Positions 33,295 to 47,893 of a DNA stretch of 64,000 nt are shown piece by piece. Numbering within the stretch: the first letter of the stretch is position 1; each line of letters starts with the position of its first letter. The position numbers and the translations under genes are program-made. Origin of the DNA: Cerrena zonata (taxonomy: Eukaryota > Basidiomycota > Agaricomycetes > Polyporales > Cerrenaceae). The stretch is taken from the NCBI GenBank assembly GCA_038087015.1, contig JASBNA010000033.1:372001-436000 (forward strand), given 5' to 3'. Below the pieces are notes generated by a model. That model was not told where the DNA came from, did no database searches, and saw nothing but the letters and a program-made list of their open reading frames with translations.

Positions 33295-35397
33295 ATGTCT
33301 ACTCCATTTGGTGTTGATCTCGGTAACAATAATACTGTTATTGCTTGTGCTAGAAACAGAGGTATTGATATTATTGTCAATGAAGTTTCTAACCGTTCCA
33401 CTCCATCATTGATTGGATTTGGATCCAGAAATAGATTTATTGGTGAAACCGGTAAAAATCAACAAACTTCTAACTTGAAAAACACTGTTGATAACTTGAA
33501 AAGAATTTTGGGTTTAAATTTTAAAGACCCAGATTTTGAAATTGAACAAAAATATTTTTCAGCTCCATTAATTGAAAATAAAGATGGTGGTATTTCTGCT
33601 AAAATTAGATTCTTGGGTGAAGAACAAGAATTTACTTCAACTCAACTTGCTGCTATGTACATTAACAAAATTAAAGATATTACTTATAAAGAAACTAAAG
33701 GTAATATCACTGATATTTGTCTTTCTGTTCCAGTTTGGTACACTGAAAAACAACGTCGTGCTGCCGCCGATGCTTGTAGAATTGCTGGTTTAAACCCAGT
33801 CAGAATTGTTAACGAAGTTACCGCTGCTGCCGTTGGGTATGGTGTTTTCAAAGCTGGTGATTTACCAGAAGAAAAACCAAAAACTGTTGCTTTTGTTGAT
33901 ATTGGTCATTCTTCTTTACAAGTTTCTATCGCTGCTGTTAAAAAGGGTGAATTGAAAATCTTGGGTTCTGCTTACGATAAACATTTTGGTGGTAGAGATT
34001 TTGATTATGCTATTGCTAACCACTTTGCTGATGAATTCATTGGTAAATATAAAATTAATGTTAGAGAAAATCCAAAAGCTTTCTATAGACTTTTAGCCGC
34101 TGCTGAAAAATTAAAGAAAGTTTTATCTGCTAACACTCAAGCTCCAATTAATGTCGAATCCATTATGAATGATATTGATGTTTCTTCTTCTTTAACTAGA
34201 GCTGATTTAGAAGAATTCGTTCAACCATTATTAGAAAGAGTTCACATCCCAATAGAAACTGCTTTAAAAGATGCTGCTCTTTCTAATTCTGACATTGACT
34301 CTATTGAAGTTATTGGTGGTTGTACCAGAGTTCCAGCTTTGAAAGCTAAATTAAGTGAAATCTTTGGTAAACAATTATCTTTCACTTTAAATCAAGATGA
34401 AGCTATCTCAAGAGGTAATGCTTTCATCTGTGCTATGCACTCCCCAACTTTAAGAGTTAGACCATTTAAATTTGAAGATTTCAACCCATACTCAGTTTCT
34501 TACTTCTGGGATAAAGAAGAAGAAGATGAAGATCACTTGGAAGTTTTCCCAAGAGGTGGTCTTTTCCCATCTACTAAAATCATTACTTTATACAGAAAAG
34601 GTGATTTTGAAGTTGAAGCTAAATATACTAATAGAGAAGAATTACCAAAAGGTACCGAATCTACTTTAGTTAAATGGGTTATTAAAGGTGTTGTTCCAAA
34701 TGAAGGTGAATCATCTATCCCAGTTAAATTGAAATTAAGAAATGATCCATCTGGTTTCTACACCATTGAATCTGCTCACACCGTTGAAGAAAAATTGGTT
34801 AAAGAATTGGTTGAACCAAAAGAAGGTGAAGAAGTTGATGAAGATGCTGAACCAGAATACCGTGAAGTTAAAAAATTGGTTAAAAAGGATGATTTAACCA
34901 TCATTGCTCAAACTTCTGCTTTAACCGATGAATCTAGAGAAAAATTAACTGAAAAAGAAAACTCTTTAGTCATGGAAGATAAATTAGTTGCTGATACTGA
35001 AGATAGAAAGAATGCTTTAGAAGAATACATTTATGAATTAAGAGGTAAATTAGATGAACAATATAAAGATTTTGCTAGTGATGAAGAAAAATCTAAATTA
35101 TCTGATATGTTAATGAAAACTGAAGATTGGTTATATGAAGATGGTTTTGATTCCACCAAAGCTAAATATATCGCCAAATATGAAGAATTGGCTTCCATTG
35201 GTAACATCATTAGAGGTCGTTACTTAGCTAAAGAAGAAGAAAAGAAACAAGCTTTAAGACAAAAACAAGAAGCTTCTCAAGCTGCTGCCATGGCTGAAAA
35301 ATTGGCTGCTGCTAGACAAGCCAACAAGGACAAGCCTGAGGAAAAAACTGAAGAAAAAGCTGAAGAAAAAGCTGAAGACATCGAAATGCAAGAATAA
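33295..35397 (+). CDS. SSE1: Hsp110 nucleotide exchange factor (Sse1/Msi3)
   Basis: Hsp110 chaperone, exchange factor for cytosolic Hsp70, also linked to Hsp90 work. The N-terminal ATPase domain begins [13 protein letters not shown], as in Hsp110 rather than Hsp70, and contains [21 protein letters not shown] and [10 protein letters not shown] beta domain with an acidic loop ([13 protein letters not shown]) and an extended helical C-terminus ending in Glu/Lys/Ala repeats follow. 700 residues. Codon use is strongly biased to TTA/TTG Leu and AGA Arg, as in highly expressed genes. C. albicans calls the orthologue MSI3. Confidence 0.94.
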   Translation: MSTPFGVDLGNNNTVIACARNRGIDIIVNEVSNRSTPSLIGFGSRNRFIGETGKNQQTSNLKNTVDNLKRILGLNFKDPDFEIEQKYFSAPLIENKDGGISAKIRFLGEEQEFTSTQLAAMYINKIKDITYKETKGNITDICLSVPVWYTEKQRRAAADACRIAGLNPVRIVNEVTAAAVGYGVFKAGDLPEEKPKTVAFVDIGHSSLQVSIAAVKKGELKILGSAYDKHFGGRDFDYAIANHFADEFIGKYKINVRENPKAFYRLLAAAEKLKKVLSANTQAPINVESIMNDIDVSSSLTRADLEEFVQPLLERVHIPIETALKDAALSNSDIDSIEVIGGCTRVPALKAKLSEIFGKQLSFTLNQDEAISRGNAFICAMHSPTLRVRPFKFEDFNPYSVSYFWDKEEEDEDHLEVFPRGGLFPSTKIITLYRKGDFEVEAKYTNREELPKGTESTLVKWVIKGVVPNEGESSIPVKLKLRNDPSGFYTIESAHTVEEKLVKELVEPKEGEEVDEDAEPEYREVKKLVKKDDLTIIAQTSALTDESREKLTEKENSLVMEDKLVADTEDRKNALEEYIYELRGKLDEQYKDFASDEEKSKLSDMLMKTEDWLYEDGFDSTKAKYIAKYEELASIGNIIRGRYLAKEEEKKQALRQKQEASQAAAMAEKLAAARQANKDKPEEKTEEKAEEKAEDIEMQE

Positions 35398-38243
<2,846 letters not shown>

Positions 38244-38723
38244 TAGAATATAAACATTCATTTCTAATTAATTGATTTATGCTCAATTGTATTTTAATGC
38301 ATTAATAATTACAACCAATGACTTACTCTGTTATTCATTTTCTTTCAATTCTGTATTTTAATATATTTAATGGTCTTTTTTTTTTCATCTTTTATTAAGT
38401 TTGCTTAAAGTATTCAGCTTCAAGACTGAATCGTGTTTTTATACAAATAATTATAATTTTGAGGTTTTATTCCGATCAAATGTTGCATTTTTATCAGCTA
38501 CGAAATTTCAACCAAATTTCTTATTAATTTTCAATTCCAAAATAGTGTACAATGTGTTTATATATAAATATATAAAGAAATATAAAGTAATAAATAAAAT
38601 ATTTGCAAAAAGACAAAATATGCAGATGGGGCCACCCCAGTGAAATAAAGTATGAATGAGTTTAGAAGAAAAAAATTAGTGAAACAGTTAAAAATTAGTC
38701 ATTTGAGTCATAGTGAAATAAGT
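38244..38723. other. SKY1-ELP3 convergent intergenic region
   Basis: 480 bp, very AT-rich, between two convergent genes. The 80-codon frame at 38401-38643 is a product of AT richness and shows no domain. Confidence 0.5.
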
Positions 38724-40412
38724 TTATTCATCATCATAAAGCATTTTTGACATGAAAGGACCATCTAAATGGTAACCTAATTTTGCATAGTAATTTCTAA
38801 CACCAACCCCAGAAATGACACTAATTTTTTCTGATCCATGTTCTTCTTTAGCGATTCTAGCAGCTTCTTCCATTAATAAAGTACCAAAACCTTGATGTTG
38901 AAATTTTCTTGGATCTCTTGAATGTAATGGAACAACTGAACCATAAACGTGTAATTCTCTAACAATGGAAGTTGGTTGACTTGTGAATTCTTTACGATAA
39001 GTGTACTTCTTTGATGCTTTACGTAATCTTAATAAACCAATTAAGATATCTTTTTTAGGATCTTCATAAGATAAGAAAGTTTCCCAACCACCATTAGCAT
39101 AGTAATCTCTTCTAATTAATTCAACTTGGTCGGGGGCAACTTTATGATGAACTTCTTGAATCCCAACTTCTCTTGTACGGACATCTCTACAAGAAGTACC
39201 AAAGTCTTTCATTCTTGCCAAAGCCAATTCTCTTAAATTACCATTTTCAACCCCAGAAGTAACTAAAGGCATTGGAATATCTCTTTGAACTCTATAAATA
39301 CGAGTCCAAGGAGGAACTAAAGCCAAAATCCTAGCCACCAAATCAATTAAAGCATTGGCATTATAGGATTTATATAAACCTTTTTTCCATAATTCATATA
39401 AACCAGTACCACGAATGACTAAAGTTGGGTATAATTTTAAACCATCAGTTCTGAATTCTGGATTTTCAAAATATTCTTTAAATTGTTCTAAATCTCTTTC
39501 CATACCAACGTTTGGTAAATCCGGCATCATATGACTAACGACTTTATAACCAGCATCTTTAGCCACCGCAAAAGTTTCACATACTGATTTAACGGTATGA
39601 CCTCTATTGGTATCTCTTGCTACATCTTCATAAACTGATTGAACCCCAACTTCTAAACGAGTACAACCATACTTTAACATATCACTTAAATGAGTTTCAG
39701 TACAATAATCAGGTCTGGTTTCAATAGTAATACCAACACATTTTGTTTGAGATTGTTGAGAAAACTTAATAGCTTCATCGATATTTTTACCATTAAACCC
39801 AGTTAAAGCATTATGTAATTGAGTGATGAAGCCTTCTCTATAATCAATTGGTAAAGACATGAAAGTACCACCCATAATAATATATTCAACTTTATCAATT
39901 GAATGACCTAATTGTCTCAATTGTTCCACTCTACCTCTAGCTTGTTCATATGGATCATATCTAGCTCTAATAGCTCTCATTGATGTTGGTTCATAACCGG
40001 TATATGATTGGGTTGAATATTCAAAATCGGAATCAGGTCCCCCTGGACAATAAACACAAATATTACCAGTATAAGCAATATGAGGGCATCTATGTGGTTT
40101 ACACATCACGGCCACAACCGCAATACCAGATGCAGTTCTAACTGGTTTAGCCTTTAATTTTGGAATCAAATACTTTTTATATTGATCTGGAATAGATGAA
40201 ATGATATCGGTCAATCTAGGCTGTTGCTTCAACTTATACTTCTTAGCGTATCTGGTGATTAACCCGTTCAAGTTGATATCTTTGGAATTTTTCAAAGATG
40301 CAACCAACTCCAAAGAGATGTCACCACAACATTGGATGAACCTTTCCTTTTCAGGAGCCAACTTTTGTTTCCCTCCCTTCTGCTTCTGAGATACTTGAGC
40401 TGCAGATGGCAT
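38724..40412 (-). CDS. ELP3: Elongator catalytic subunit Elp3
   Basis: tRNA uridine(34) carboxymethyl transferase of the Elongator complex, acting on wobble uridine. The radical-SAM half has the cysteine cluster [19 protein letters not shown] with IETRPDYC and [10 protein letters not shown]. The GNAT half at the C-terminus has [20 protein letters not shown] (acetyl-CoA loop) and NYYAKLGY. 562 residues, almost invariant between eukaryotes. Intact, and divergent from SPE3. Confidence 0.97.
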   Translation of the reverse strand: MPSAAQVSQKQKGGKQKLAPEKERFIQCCGDISLELVASLKNSKDINLNGLITRYAKKYKLKQQPRLTDIISSIPDQYKKYLIPKLKAKPVRTASGIAVVAVMCKPHRCPHIAYTGNICVYCPGGPDSDFEYSTQSYTGYEPTSMRAIRARYDPYEQARGRVEQLRQLGHSIDKVEYIIMGGTFMSLPIDYREGFITQLHNALTGFNGKNIDEAIKFSQQSQTKCVGITIETRPDYCTETHLSDMLKYGCTRLEVGVQSVYEDVARDTNRGHTVKSVCETFAVAKDAGYKVVSHMMPDLPNVGMERDLEQFKEYFENPEFRTDGLKLYPTLVIRGTGLYELWKKGLYKSYNANALIDLVARILALVPPWTRIYRVQRDIPMPLVTSGVENGNLRELALARMKDFGTSCRDVRTREVGIQEVHHKVAPDQVELIRRDYYANGGWETFLSYEDPKKDILIGLLRLRKASKKYTYRKEFTSQPTSIVRELHVYGSVVPLHSRDPRKFQHQGFGTLLMEEAARIAKEEHGSEKISVISGVGVRNYYAKLGYHLDGPFMSKMLYDDE

Positions 40413-40836
40413 GTTTAATACTTAAGACTTACTGGAAGATACGATGGACTATTCTTGTACTGATCTTAAAGTCATCTCTCAAACTTTTTTTCTTCCGTTT
40501 CTGATTATGTAAGCGCATGTCGGTATTGTATGCACACCTTTGGTGCATGGATGTTTTTTAGAAATGTACGGGTATAAATTGGTGACTCGAGAGCACCCCG
40601 TTGAATGATACCCACTATGCCTACGGGATAGCGATACATTCACGTACTGTGTCTAGTAATTCGTCTTTCTTGTCATTCTTATTGAGCAAACTTTATCTTT
40701 CCGGGAGTAATTTTTTTTTTTTTTTTCAATTTCCGTCGACGAGACTGCGAATCAGATTGAAAAATCTTTTCAATAATAGAGTTCTTTATCAATTGATTCG
40801 TATCCATTGATAGTTATTCACCAATTGCAAGTAGAA
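40413..40836. other. ELP3-SPE3 divergent promoter
   Basis: 424 bp shared by two divergent genes, with a 16-T run at 40711-40726. No other gene. Confidence 0.6.
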
Positions 40837-41724
40837 ATGGCACAAGAATTAACACACCCATCAGTCAAGGACGGCTGGTTTGCAGAAATCTCCGACACCA
40901 TGTGGCCGGGTCAAGCCATGTCATTGAAGGTTGAAAAGATTTTGCACGTTGAAAAATCTAAGTACCAAGATGTATTGGTGTTCAAATCCACTAATTACGG
41001 GAACGTTTTGGTGTTGGATAACTGTATTCAGGTGACTGAACGAGATGAGTTCTCGTACCAGGAAATGATTACCCATTTAGCCTTGAACTCCCATCCAAAT
41101 CCAAAGAAGGCCTTGGTCATTGGAGGAGGAGACGGGGGTGTTTTAAGAGAAATTTTAAAGCACGAATCGATTGAAGAAGCCTGGTTGTGTGACATTGACG
41201 AGACTGTCATTGAGGTTTCCAAGAAGTATTTACCGGAAATGTCCAAATCGTATAACGATCCAAGAACCAAGATTCATATTGGAGATGGATTTAAGTTTTT
41301 GGCCGAGTACCAAAACCAGTTTGATGTTATTGTTACTGATTCATCTGATCCCGAAGGACCGGCCGAATCTTTATTTCAAAAACCATATTTTGAATTATTG
41401 AAAAATGCCTTAACTGAAAAGGGGGTTATCACCACTCAAGCCGAAAACATTTGGTTACACATGGATATCATTGCTAAATTGAAACAAGATTGTAAGAGCA
41501 TTTTCCCAGTGGCCGAATATGGGTACACTATGATTCCAACTTATCCATCGGGATCAATTGGGTTTATGGTTTGTTCTAAAGACGCGCAAGCAGACGTTAC
41601 CAAGCCATGTAGATTTGACTGGGACGACAAGTTTGTTAAAGAGAATTTGAAATACTATAACAAGAGAATTCACGAAGCTTCATTTGTTTTACCAACCTGG
41701 GCCGATGAAAGATTAAACAATTAA
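40837..41724 (+). CDS. SPE3: Spermidine synthase
   Basis: Transfers aminopropyl from decarboxylated S-adenosylmethionine to putrescine. 295 residues from the ATG at 40837; the open frame upstream (to about 40807) has no better ATG near the conserved start. Motifs: [53 protein letters not shown] (nucleotide-binding loop), CDIDETV and the catalytic-loop [15 protein letters not shown]. Ends [10 protein letters not shown]. Confidence 0.96.
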   Translation: MAQELTHPSVKDGWFAEISDTMWPGQAMSLKVEKILHVEKSKYQDVLVFKSTNYGNVLVLDNCIQVTERDEFSYQEMITHLALNSHPNPKKALVIGGGDGGVLREILKHESIEEAWLCDIDETVIEVSKKYLPEMSKSYNDPRTKIHIGDGFKFLAEYQNQFDVIVTDSSDPEGPAESLFQKPYFELLKNALTEKGVITTQAENIWLHMDIIAKLKQDCKSIFPVAEYGYTMIPTYPSGSIGFMVCSKDAQADVTKPCRFDWDDKFVKENLKYYNKRIHEASFVLPTWADERLNN

Positions 41725-41806
41725 AATTAAATAGATTTATTTATATACGGTTTAGCGCGCTTAAAAAAAAATGTATGCATATATCTATAAAAGTTGCAAA
41801 AAAAAC

Positions 41807-43142
41807 TCACAAGGTATTAGATTCTGGGTCAAACTGGCCTAGTTTGTCTAAATTAGACTTATCTAGTCTAATTTTTTTACATAGGACCCAGTTGTATAGA
41901 CACTCGTCGAATTTGCGGAATTGCTTATTGATTAGTAAATCGCCTTCATCGATTGCCAAGCTGAAATTCATAAACCATTCAATGTAATCTACCCAAACGT
42001 TAATTTCATTCATAAAGGGTAGTCTGGTCATCATACATAAACACAGAAAGACAAATAATACTCTTAGGGAGAAGTATTGTCTTTTTTTCAATAACTTATA
42101 GAATTTATCGTCACTGAACCAAATTTTTTTGAAGAGAGGCACTGGGTTTTGTAATTTGATGGCAAGATTAATTGAGTTTGAAATGACTTTGATTGACTCG
42201 TTTAAGGTGGTGAACGTCGATTCGTCAATGGAGGATTGGATTTGAATTAATTGGTTGGTCAATTTATTGATGATGGGGTAATTTCCATTAAGTGGTTTCA
42301 AGTGATGATTATTTGACTCGTCCAAGAGTTCTCTCAAATTCGAAATGTTGGTGGTGTCAGTACCCATTGCGGCAAACACCAAGATTTCCTGGGGGGTTAG
42401 ATTCACTTGTTGTAAGTCATCGTTCAACGGTTTTGGTGGTAATGTTTCCCTGATGTATTTAGCAACCTTGACATATATATTAACGTTTTGTCCATAAGTT
42501 TCATTAATCAAATTTGGTAACTTTGGCGATGAATTCGTTGAGTCCATTGGTTTATCGACACTTTTGATCACTTCTCTTTTGATATCGGCTGGTGGTTCTA
42601 AATTCATTGCTCGTAAACTACCTAGAAATTTATTTAATGAATATTGGAATAATTTAACCACGTCCTTGGTTATTAAGGATTCGGGATCTTCGATAACGTT
42701 GATTGGTAAGGGAGACGTACAAATCGATCTCAAATGAGTGGGTGATTCTTGCAGTTTTTGTTCGTCATTCAAGATATTCGATATCTTAGTAAAGTCATTT
42801 TTTTCTTCCCCTTCTTCTTCGGACGTCGATACTGGACTTTGACTTAGTGACGTAGTGGTGGAAGATGGAATCGATTTCCCGGGCAAATGTCGTATCACGG
42901 TTTCCGGGGATGCTATAGAATGGTTCAATTTAGTTGATTTCATGATTTTATTATTATGGATATGGGAGGATTTGGGATGCGGATGAATGAGTTTGGGATT
43001 ATGACATAGCGAAACCTGATAATGGTTAGTATAACTATTTTTTATAAAAAAAAACAAAAAAGCATATAATACATACTGCCAATTTCTCCTCCGGTTCAGT
43101 AGATAGTAGTGCTCTAGTGGGAGCTTTAGGGAACCCAGTCAT
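41807..43142 (-). CDS. Unrecognised protein, two exons
   Basis: Exon 1 is 43077-43142 (22 codons, MTGFPKAPTRALLS start) and exon 2 is 41807-43015. A 61-nt intron (43016-43076) has 5' GTATGT, branch TACTAAC and 3' CAG. Splicing is in phase and gives 424 residues. The first third is Ser/Thr/Glu-rich and probably disordered. The rest is helical and conserved-looking, with Leu-rich helices, a PLFKKIWFSDDKFYKLLKKRQYF segment followed by a short hydrophobic run (FSLRVLFVFLCLCMMT), and INVWVDYIEWFMNF. It could associate with a membrane. I do not recognise the family. Confidence 0.72.
43016..43076 (-). other. Spliceosomal intron, 61 nt
   Basis: 5' GTATGT, TACTAAC branch site 9 nt before the CAG acceptor, phase 0. 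Without it the second exon has no well-placed ATG. Confidence 0.88.
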
Positions 43143-43422
43143 CTCATAAAACGAAAAATATGCCTCAATTTGGAGACTAAATGCGATACAAGAGGGTGAA
43201 TAGTTAGCAAATCATCCACTGCCAAAGTGGGGATTCAAAGATAATCGTTGGAGATATTCAAAAACAAAAGCAAAAGCAAAAGCAAACTAAATTTAAGAAA
43301 CCAACCCAAGACTCCCATAAAATAACTATACAAGATTATACTACTTTTATATGTTATTGAAAAACTGACAAAATTAATACAAAAAAAAAAAAAAAAAAAA
43401 AAAGAAAAATCGATGTGCAAAG

Positions 43423-43620
43423 TTATTCCGAGACTGAATACGCACCCAATCGGATAACACCCGGCACCGAGGCTCGACCATGGTGGACTACACTGGTGGT
43501 CTTGGTGGTGGGGAATGGCAACCCACCAACCGGTGATGGTGCTAGATAGAGTTTGGAGTTGGTATTGGTATTGGTGTTAGAGGATCGACTGAGAATACTG
43601 AGTCCAGCCGGCGTTAGCAT
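43423..43620 (-). CDS. Candidate small protein, 65 residues
   Basis: ATG-initiated frame with higher GC and more coding-like composition than its surroundings. The product has an Asn-Thr repeat, then LPFPTTKTTSVVHHGRASVP and VIRLGAYSVSE. No domain is recognised. It lies alone between the two-exon gene and RAD14. It may be a conserved small fungal protein or chance. Confidence 0.4.
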   Translation of the reverse strand: MLTPAGLSILSRSSNTNTNTNSKLYLAPSPVGGLPFPTTKTTSVVHHGRASVPGVIRLGAYSVSE

Positions 43621-44050
43621 TGGAAATTAAATCGGTTTTAAGTTTCCAAGTATCATACAATCTTGATCGACTAAGTATAATCCATTAGCTAGACAAATCG
43701 CTACAGTCAACTATATAGTCGAGTATATAGTCAAGTACACGGTCAAGAGGCAGTCAAGACACAGTTAAGACACAGTCAGCAGTCAACGATACAGAATACA
43801 ATCTACTATCCAGAACACCAACTGACTATTCTGCTATGCATTATAGATGGCAGTTGCAAAAGTATCCGCGTCAATAACCTTCGGGGTTTGTACGGAGTCA
43901 AGAATCGTATAACAACACCCTTTACTGCTGGACTTTAGTTCAGCTTGTCTTCCTTCGTTTATCGGCTGACATTGTTGCAAGAGTAACTTTAACAGAGTCG
44001 AATAATTCAGCTAATAGTAACATACATACATTCATACATTTCACAGACAT

Positions 44051-44124
44051 ACATACAATCAATATACAATCAACATACAATCAATATACAATCAACATAC
44101 AATCAATATACAATCAACATACAA
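44051..44124. repeat. Tandem array, three 22-bp units
   Basis: Units alternate ATACAATCAAT and ATACAATCAAC, so the array can also be read as about six 11-bp units. Confidence 0.88.
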
Positions 44125-44202
44125 GCAACCCGATTAATCGAGCACCCTGAATCAATCATACGATCCGGTATTAAGTGGTCACCGCCGGCGATAATCAAAG
44201 CA

Positions 44203-44304
44203 ATGGGTTTTGCAGTCTTGGAGGTCGTGTGTGGCGCGTTGGGCATGGCTTCATTTTTTGCCTTCTCAGCAAGTCACTTATCAAGAACTGTCTTTTGCTC
44301 ATAA
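44203..44304 (+). promoter_or_regulatory. Upstream ORF of RAD14, 33 codons
   Basis: ATG at 44203 runs to TAA at 44302-44304, and the RAD14 ATG is at 44306. One base separates stop and start. If it lies in the mRNA leader it should lower RAD14 translation or force reinitiation. The transcription start is unknown. Confidence 0.5.
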
Positions 44305-44305
44305 G

Positions 44306-45349
44306 ATGTCTTTTGTTAAGGGTAAGTTAACTGAAGAACAGCAGAAACGAATAGCGGCCAACCGGGAGCGGGCTCTACAGAGACTACAGAATCGAAATGG
44401 ACCCTCTCCGCCACACCAGCAACAGCAGCAGCCACCGCAACAACCGGTACAGCATCGAGTGATTCCTGCTCTTCCCAAGGTAGCACTTACTCCCGAACAG
44501 AAACAAAGAATTGAGACCAATCGATTGAAAGCTCAAGAGATTCAGAAAAGAAGACAGGAACAAAATCGAGATGGCGCTTCTTCTCAAAATAAGAAAAGAA
44601 AAGAGTATCAGCCTCCGCCGATAAACAAAAAGGATTATATCGAATATGATTTTTCCACCATGAAGGATTCCAAAGGGGGGTTCTTAAACCTGGAAGATCC
44701 TCCTGCTAACCAGGACCCGAAAACGTTGAAGGATTGGGAACAAGAACAAGCCAATAAACAGATTCTAGTGAAGGAGGACGCGCCTCCGCTAGAACCCGAT
44801 AAAGCCCCCCAATGCTTTGAGTGCCAGTCGATTGAAATCGATCTAAATCTATATAATAACTTCAGAAACGTTCGGGTCTGTAAAAAATGTATGAGAGAAC
44901 ACCCTGATAAATACTCTCTTTTAACTAAAACTGAGTGTCGCGAAGATTACCTTTTAACTGAACCCGAATTACAAGATTTATCGATTCTACCGAGAATTGA
45001 AAAACCAAACCCCCATGGGTTTTCAAGAATGCAGCTATTTCTTCGTTTCCAAGTAGAAGAGTTTGCTTGGAAAAAATGGGGGTCCGCTCAAGGGCTAGAT
45101 GAAGAGTGGGAAAGAAGAGAACAGGCCAGATTGGTTCGAAGAGATAAAAAGTACCAGACCAAACTTAGAGACATGAGAAAGAAAACCAGAGCAGAAGAAT
45201 ACACCAGAAAACTAAGAAACGGCATGGGGTTGGGCGAACGCCATGTCCACGATTGGTCTGCTCCATTGACGGTCGAGGACTCGGCCCGCCACATCGTGAA
45301 GAAGCGGTGCATCGACTGTGGGGTCGAGACCGAAGAGGTTATCATATAA
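44306..45349 (+). CDS. RAD14: Rad14/XPA nucleotide-excision-repair damage recognition protein
   Basis: Binds and verifies damaged DNA in nucleotide excision repair. 347 residues from the ATG at 44306; the frame is open upstream to 44210 but only with TTG. The N-terminus has two LT(E/P)EQ(K)QRI-type helices separated by a Pro/Gln stretch. The zinc finger is CFEC then VCKKC about 20 residues later. After it come the XPA core LLTKTECREDYLLTEPEL and the long basic helix WGSAQGLDEEWERREQ. The last CxxC (CIDCG) with a His upstream is an extra pair typical of fungal Rad14. Confidence 0.94.
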   Translation: MSFVKGKLTEEQQKRIAANRERALQRLQNRNGPSPPHQQQQQPPQQPVQHRVIPALPKVALTPEQKQRIETNRLKAQEIQKRRQEQNRDGASSQNKKRKEYQPPPINKKDYIEYDFSTMKDSKGGFLNLEDPPANQDPKTLKDWEQEQANKQILVKEDAPPLEPDKAPQCFECQSIEIDLNLYNNFRNVRVCKKCMREHPDKYSLLTKTECREDYLLTEPELQDLSILPRIEKPNPHGFSRMQLFLRFQVEEFAWKKWGSAQGLDEEWERREQARLVRRDKKYQTKLRDMRKKTRAEEYTRKLRNGMGLGERHVHDWSAPLTVEDSARHIVKKRCIDCGVETEEVII

Positions 45350-45465
45350 TAGTATCCAATGTATATAGTATCTATTAGTCTAATGTATCTATTAATTTAT
45401 TAATGTATATGTATTTGGCTGCTAAAGAAAGGTATGGAACCTCTGGATCCGGCACCGCACGACTG

Positions 45466-45500
45466 GCTTCCAAAAATCAATGGAAGCTAATGGAAGCTTC
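45466..45500. promoter_or_regulatory. Heat-shock element upstream of HSP90
   Basis: Three GAA/TTC groups, including an exact GAAgcTTC at 45493-45500, about 130 bp before the start. A 17-T run follows at 45501-45517 and a TATAAATA box at 45552-45559. Confidence 0.72.
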
Positions 45501-45628
45501 TTTTTTTTTTTTTTTTTCGTTCGACGACTTGATTTGCAACTGAGACTACTGTATAAATAAGGAATTCTTTTTCATTTTTCCCAATTGCATTACTCTCTTC
45601 TTCAGTATTATCGTTAACTTTTAATAAA

Positions 45629-47740
45629 ATGTCTGACACTAAAGTTGAAACTCATGAATTCACCGCTGAGATTTCTCAGTTGATGTCTTTAATCATTAAC
45701 ACTGTTTATTCTAATAAAGAAATTTTCTTAAGAGAATTAATTTCTAATGCTTCTGATGCCTTAGATAAAATTAGATATGAAGCTTTATCTGATGCTTCTA
45801 AATTAGAAAGTGAACCAGAATTATTCATTAGATTAACTCCAAAACCAGAACAAAAAGTTTTGGAAATTAGAGATTCTGGTATTGGTATGACTAAAGCTGA
45901 TTTAGTTAACAATTTAGGTACTATTGCTAAATCTGGTACTAAAGCTTTCATGGAAGCTTTATCAGCTGGTGCTGATGTTTCTATGATTGGTCAATTCGGG
46001 GTTGGTTTCTACTCTTTATTCTTGGTTGCTGATCATGTTCAAGTTATTTCCAAACATAATGATGATGAACAATATATTTGGGAATCTAACGCTGGTGGTA
46101 AATTTACCATTACTTTAGATGAACAAAATGAAAGAATTGGTCGTGGTACCATCTTGAGATTATTCTTAAAAGATGATCAATTAGAATATTTGGAAGAAAA
46201 AAGAATTAAAGAAGTTGTTAAAAGGCATTCTGAATTCGTTTCTTATCCAGTTCAATTAGTTGTTACCAAAGACGTTGAAAAAGAAGTTCCAGCTGATGAT
46301 GAAGAAGAAGAAAAGAAAGATGATGAAGATAAAAAGGCTAAATTAGAAGAAGTTGAAGATGAAGATGATAAAAAGGAAAAAACTAAAAAAATTACTGAAT
46401 CAGTTACTGAAACTGAAGAATTAAATAAAACTAAACCTTTATGGACTAGAAACCCTACTGATGTTTCTCAAGATGAATATAATGCTTTCTATAAATCAAT
46501 CTCTAATGATTGGGAAGATCCTTTGGCTGTTAAGCATTTCTCTGTTGAAGGTCAATTAGAATTCAGAGCTATTTTATTCGTTCCAAAAAGAGCTCCATTT
46601 GATGCTTTTGAATCTAAAAAGAAGAAGAATAATATCAAATTATACGTTCGTCGTGTCTTTATTACTGATGAAGCTGAAGAATTAATCCCTGAATGGTTAT
46701 CCTTTGTTAGAGGGGTTGTTGATTCTGAAGATTTACCATTGAATTTATCAAGAGAAATGTTACAACAAAATAAAATCTTAAAAGTTATTAAGAAAAATAT
46801 TGTTAAAAAATTAATTGAAACTTTCAATGAAATTGCTGAAGATCAAGAACAATTTGATAAATTTTACACTGCTTTCTCCAAGAATATTAAATTAGGTATT
46901 CATGAAGATCAACAAAATAGAAATGCTTTATCTAAATTATTAAGATATTACTCTACTAAATCAACTGAAGAATCAACTTCTTTATCTGATTACGTTACTC
47001 GTATGCCAGAACATCAAAAAAATATTTACTATATTACTGGTGAATCTATTAAAGCTGTTGAAAATTCTCCATTCTTGGATGCTTTGAAAGCTAAAAACTT
47101 TGAAGTTTTATTCTTGGTTGATCCAATTGATGAATACGCCATGACTCAATTAAAAGAATTCGAAGATAAAAAATTAGTTGATATTACTAAAGATTTCGAA
47201 TTAGAAGAATCTGATGAAGAAAAAGCTCAAAGAGAAAAAGAAGTTACCGAATTTGAACCATTAACCAAAGCTTTGAAAGAAATTTTGGGTGAACAAGTTG
47301 AAAAAGTTGTTGTTTCTCATAAATTAGTTGATGCTCCAGCTGCTATCAGAACTGGTCAATTCGGTTGGTCTGCTAATATGGAAAGAATCATGAAAGCTCA
47401 AGCTTTAAGAGATACTACCATGTCCTCTTACATGTCTTCCAAAAAGACTTTTGAAATTTCTCCAAGATCTTCTATCATTAAAGAATTAAAGAAAAAAGTT
47501 GATGCTGATGGTGCTGAAGATAAAACCGTTAAAGATTTAACTACTTTATTATATGAAACCGCTTTACTTACCTCTGGTTTCTCTTTAGAAGAACCATCTT
47601 CTTTTGCTGGTAGAATTAACAGATTAATCTCTTTAGGTTTAAACATCGATGAAGAAGAAGAAGAAGTCGAAGGTGAAATTGGTACTTCTACTACTACTAC
47701 TGATGCTGCTCCTGAATCTTCTATGGAAGAAGTTGATTAA
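45629..47740 (+). CDS. HSP90: Cytosolic Hsp90 chaperone
   Basis: ATP-dependent chaperone for kinases, transcription factors and many other clients. 703 residues and intact. The GHKL ATPase domain shows [20 protein letters not shown], and [10 protein letters not shown] charged linker of Glu/Lys/Asp blocks (about 216-265), the middle domain ([12 protein letters not shown]) and a dimerisation domain follow. The last residues are MEEVD, the TPR-docking signal. Very strong codon bias, with no CTG seen, fits high expression. The phosphatase Ppt1 and an Hsp110 are encoded in the same window. S. cerevisiae names are HSP82/HSC82. Confidence 0.97.
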   Translation: MSDTKVETHEFTAEISQLMSLIINTVYSNKEIFLRELISNASDALDKIRYEALSDASKLESEPELFIRLTPKPEQKVLEIRDSGIGMTKADLVNNLGTIAKSGTKAFMEALSAGADVSMIGQFGVGFYSLFLVADHVQVISKHNDDEQYIWESNAGGKFTITLDEQNERIGRGTILRLFLKDDQLEYLEEKRIKEVVKRHSEFVSYPVQLVVTKDVEKEVPADDEEEEKKDDEDKKAKLEEVEDEDDKKEKTKKITESVTETEELNKTKPLWTRNPTDVSQDEYNAFYKSISNDWEDPLAVKHFSVEGQLEFRAILFVPKRAPFDAFESKKKKNNIKLYVRRVFITDEAEELIPEWLSFVRGVVDSEDLPLNLSREMLQQNKILKVIKKNIVKKLIETFNEIAEDQEQFDKFYTAFSKNIKLGIHEDQQNRNALSKLLRYYSTKSTEESTSLSDYVTRMPEHQKNIYYITGESIKAVENSPFLDALKAKNFEVLFLVDPIDEYAMTQLKEFEDKKLVDITKDFELEESDEEKAQREKEVTEFEPLTKALKEILGEQVEKVVVSHKLVDAPAAIRTGQFGWSANMERIMKAQALRDTTMSSYMSSKKTFEISPRSSIIKELKKKVDADGAEDKTVKDLTTLLYETALLTSGFSLEEPSSFAGRINRLISLGLNIDEEEEEVEGEIGTSTTTTDAAPESSMEEVD

Positions 47741-47893
47741 GTTAAATGAAGTTACGTATATATATATATTTTATCCCTATTTTATCATAGTTTGTATATT
47801 CTTGTTATATTTTTGAGTGTTTTTTCTTCGAAATAATACAAAATTTAATTAATAAAAAATTATAACTAGTATCCTTTCTTTCCTGTAGTCCTA

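Larger units (their letters stand above)
43621..44305. other. Intergenic region and 5' leader of RAD14
   Basis: 685 bp with GTCAAGACACAGT-type repeats (43740-43790), a tandem array at 44051-44124 and an upstream ORF at 44203-44304. Confidence 0.55.

Noticed and set aside
38401..38643. 80-codon frame between SKY1 and ELP3
   Set aside because: AT-rich composition, Lys/Asn/Ile/Phe product, lies in a convergent 3' region.
43235..43420. Minus-strand 61-codon frame
   Set aside because: Made by a 23-A run and AT-rich DNA; Phe/Leu filler without ATG context or domain.
44210..44305. N-terminal extension of RAD14
   Set aside because: The frame is open but begins with TTG; the RAD14-like sequence starts at the ATG at 44306.
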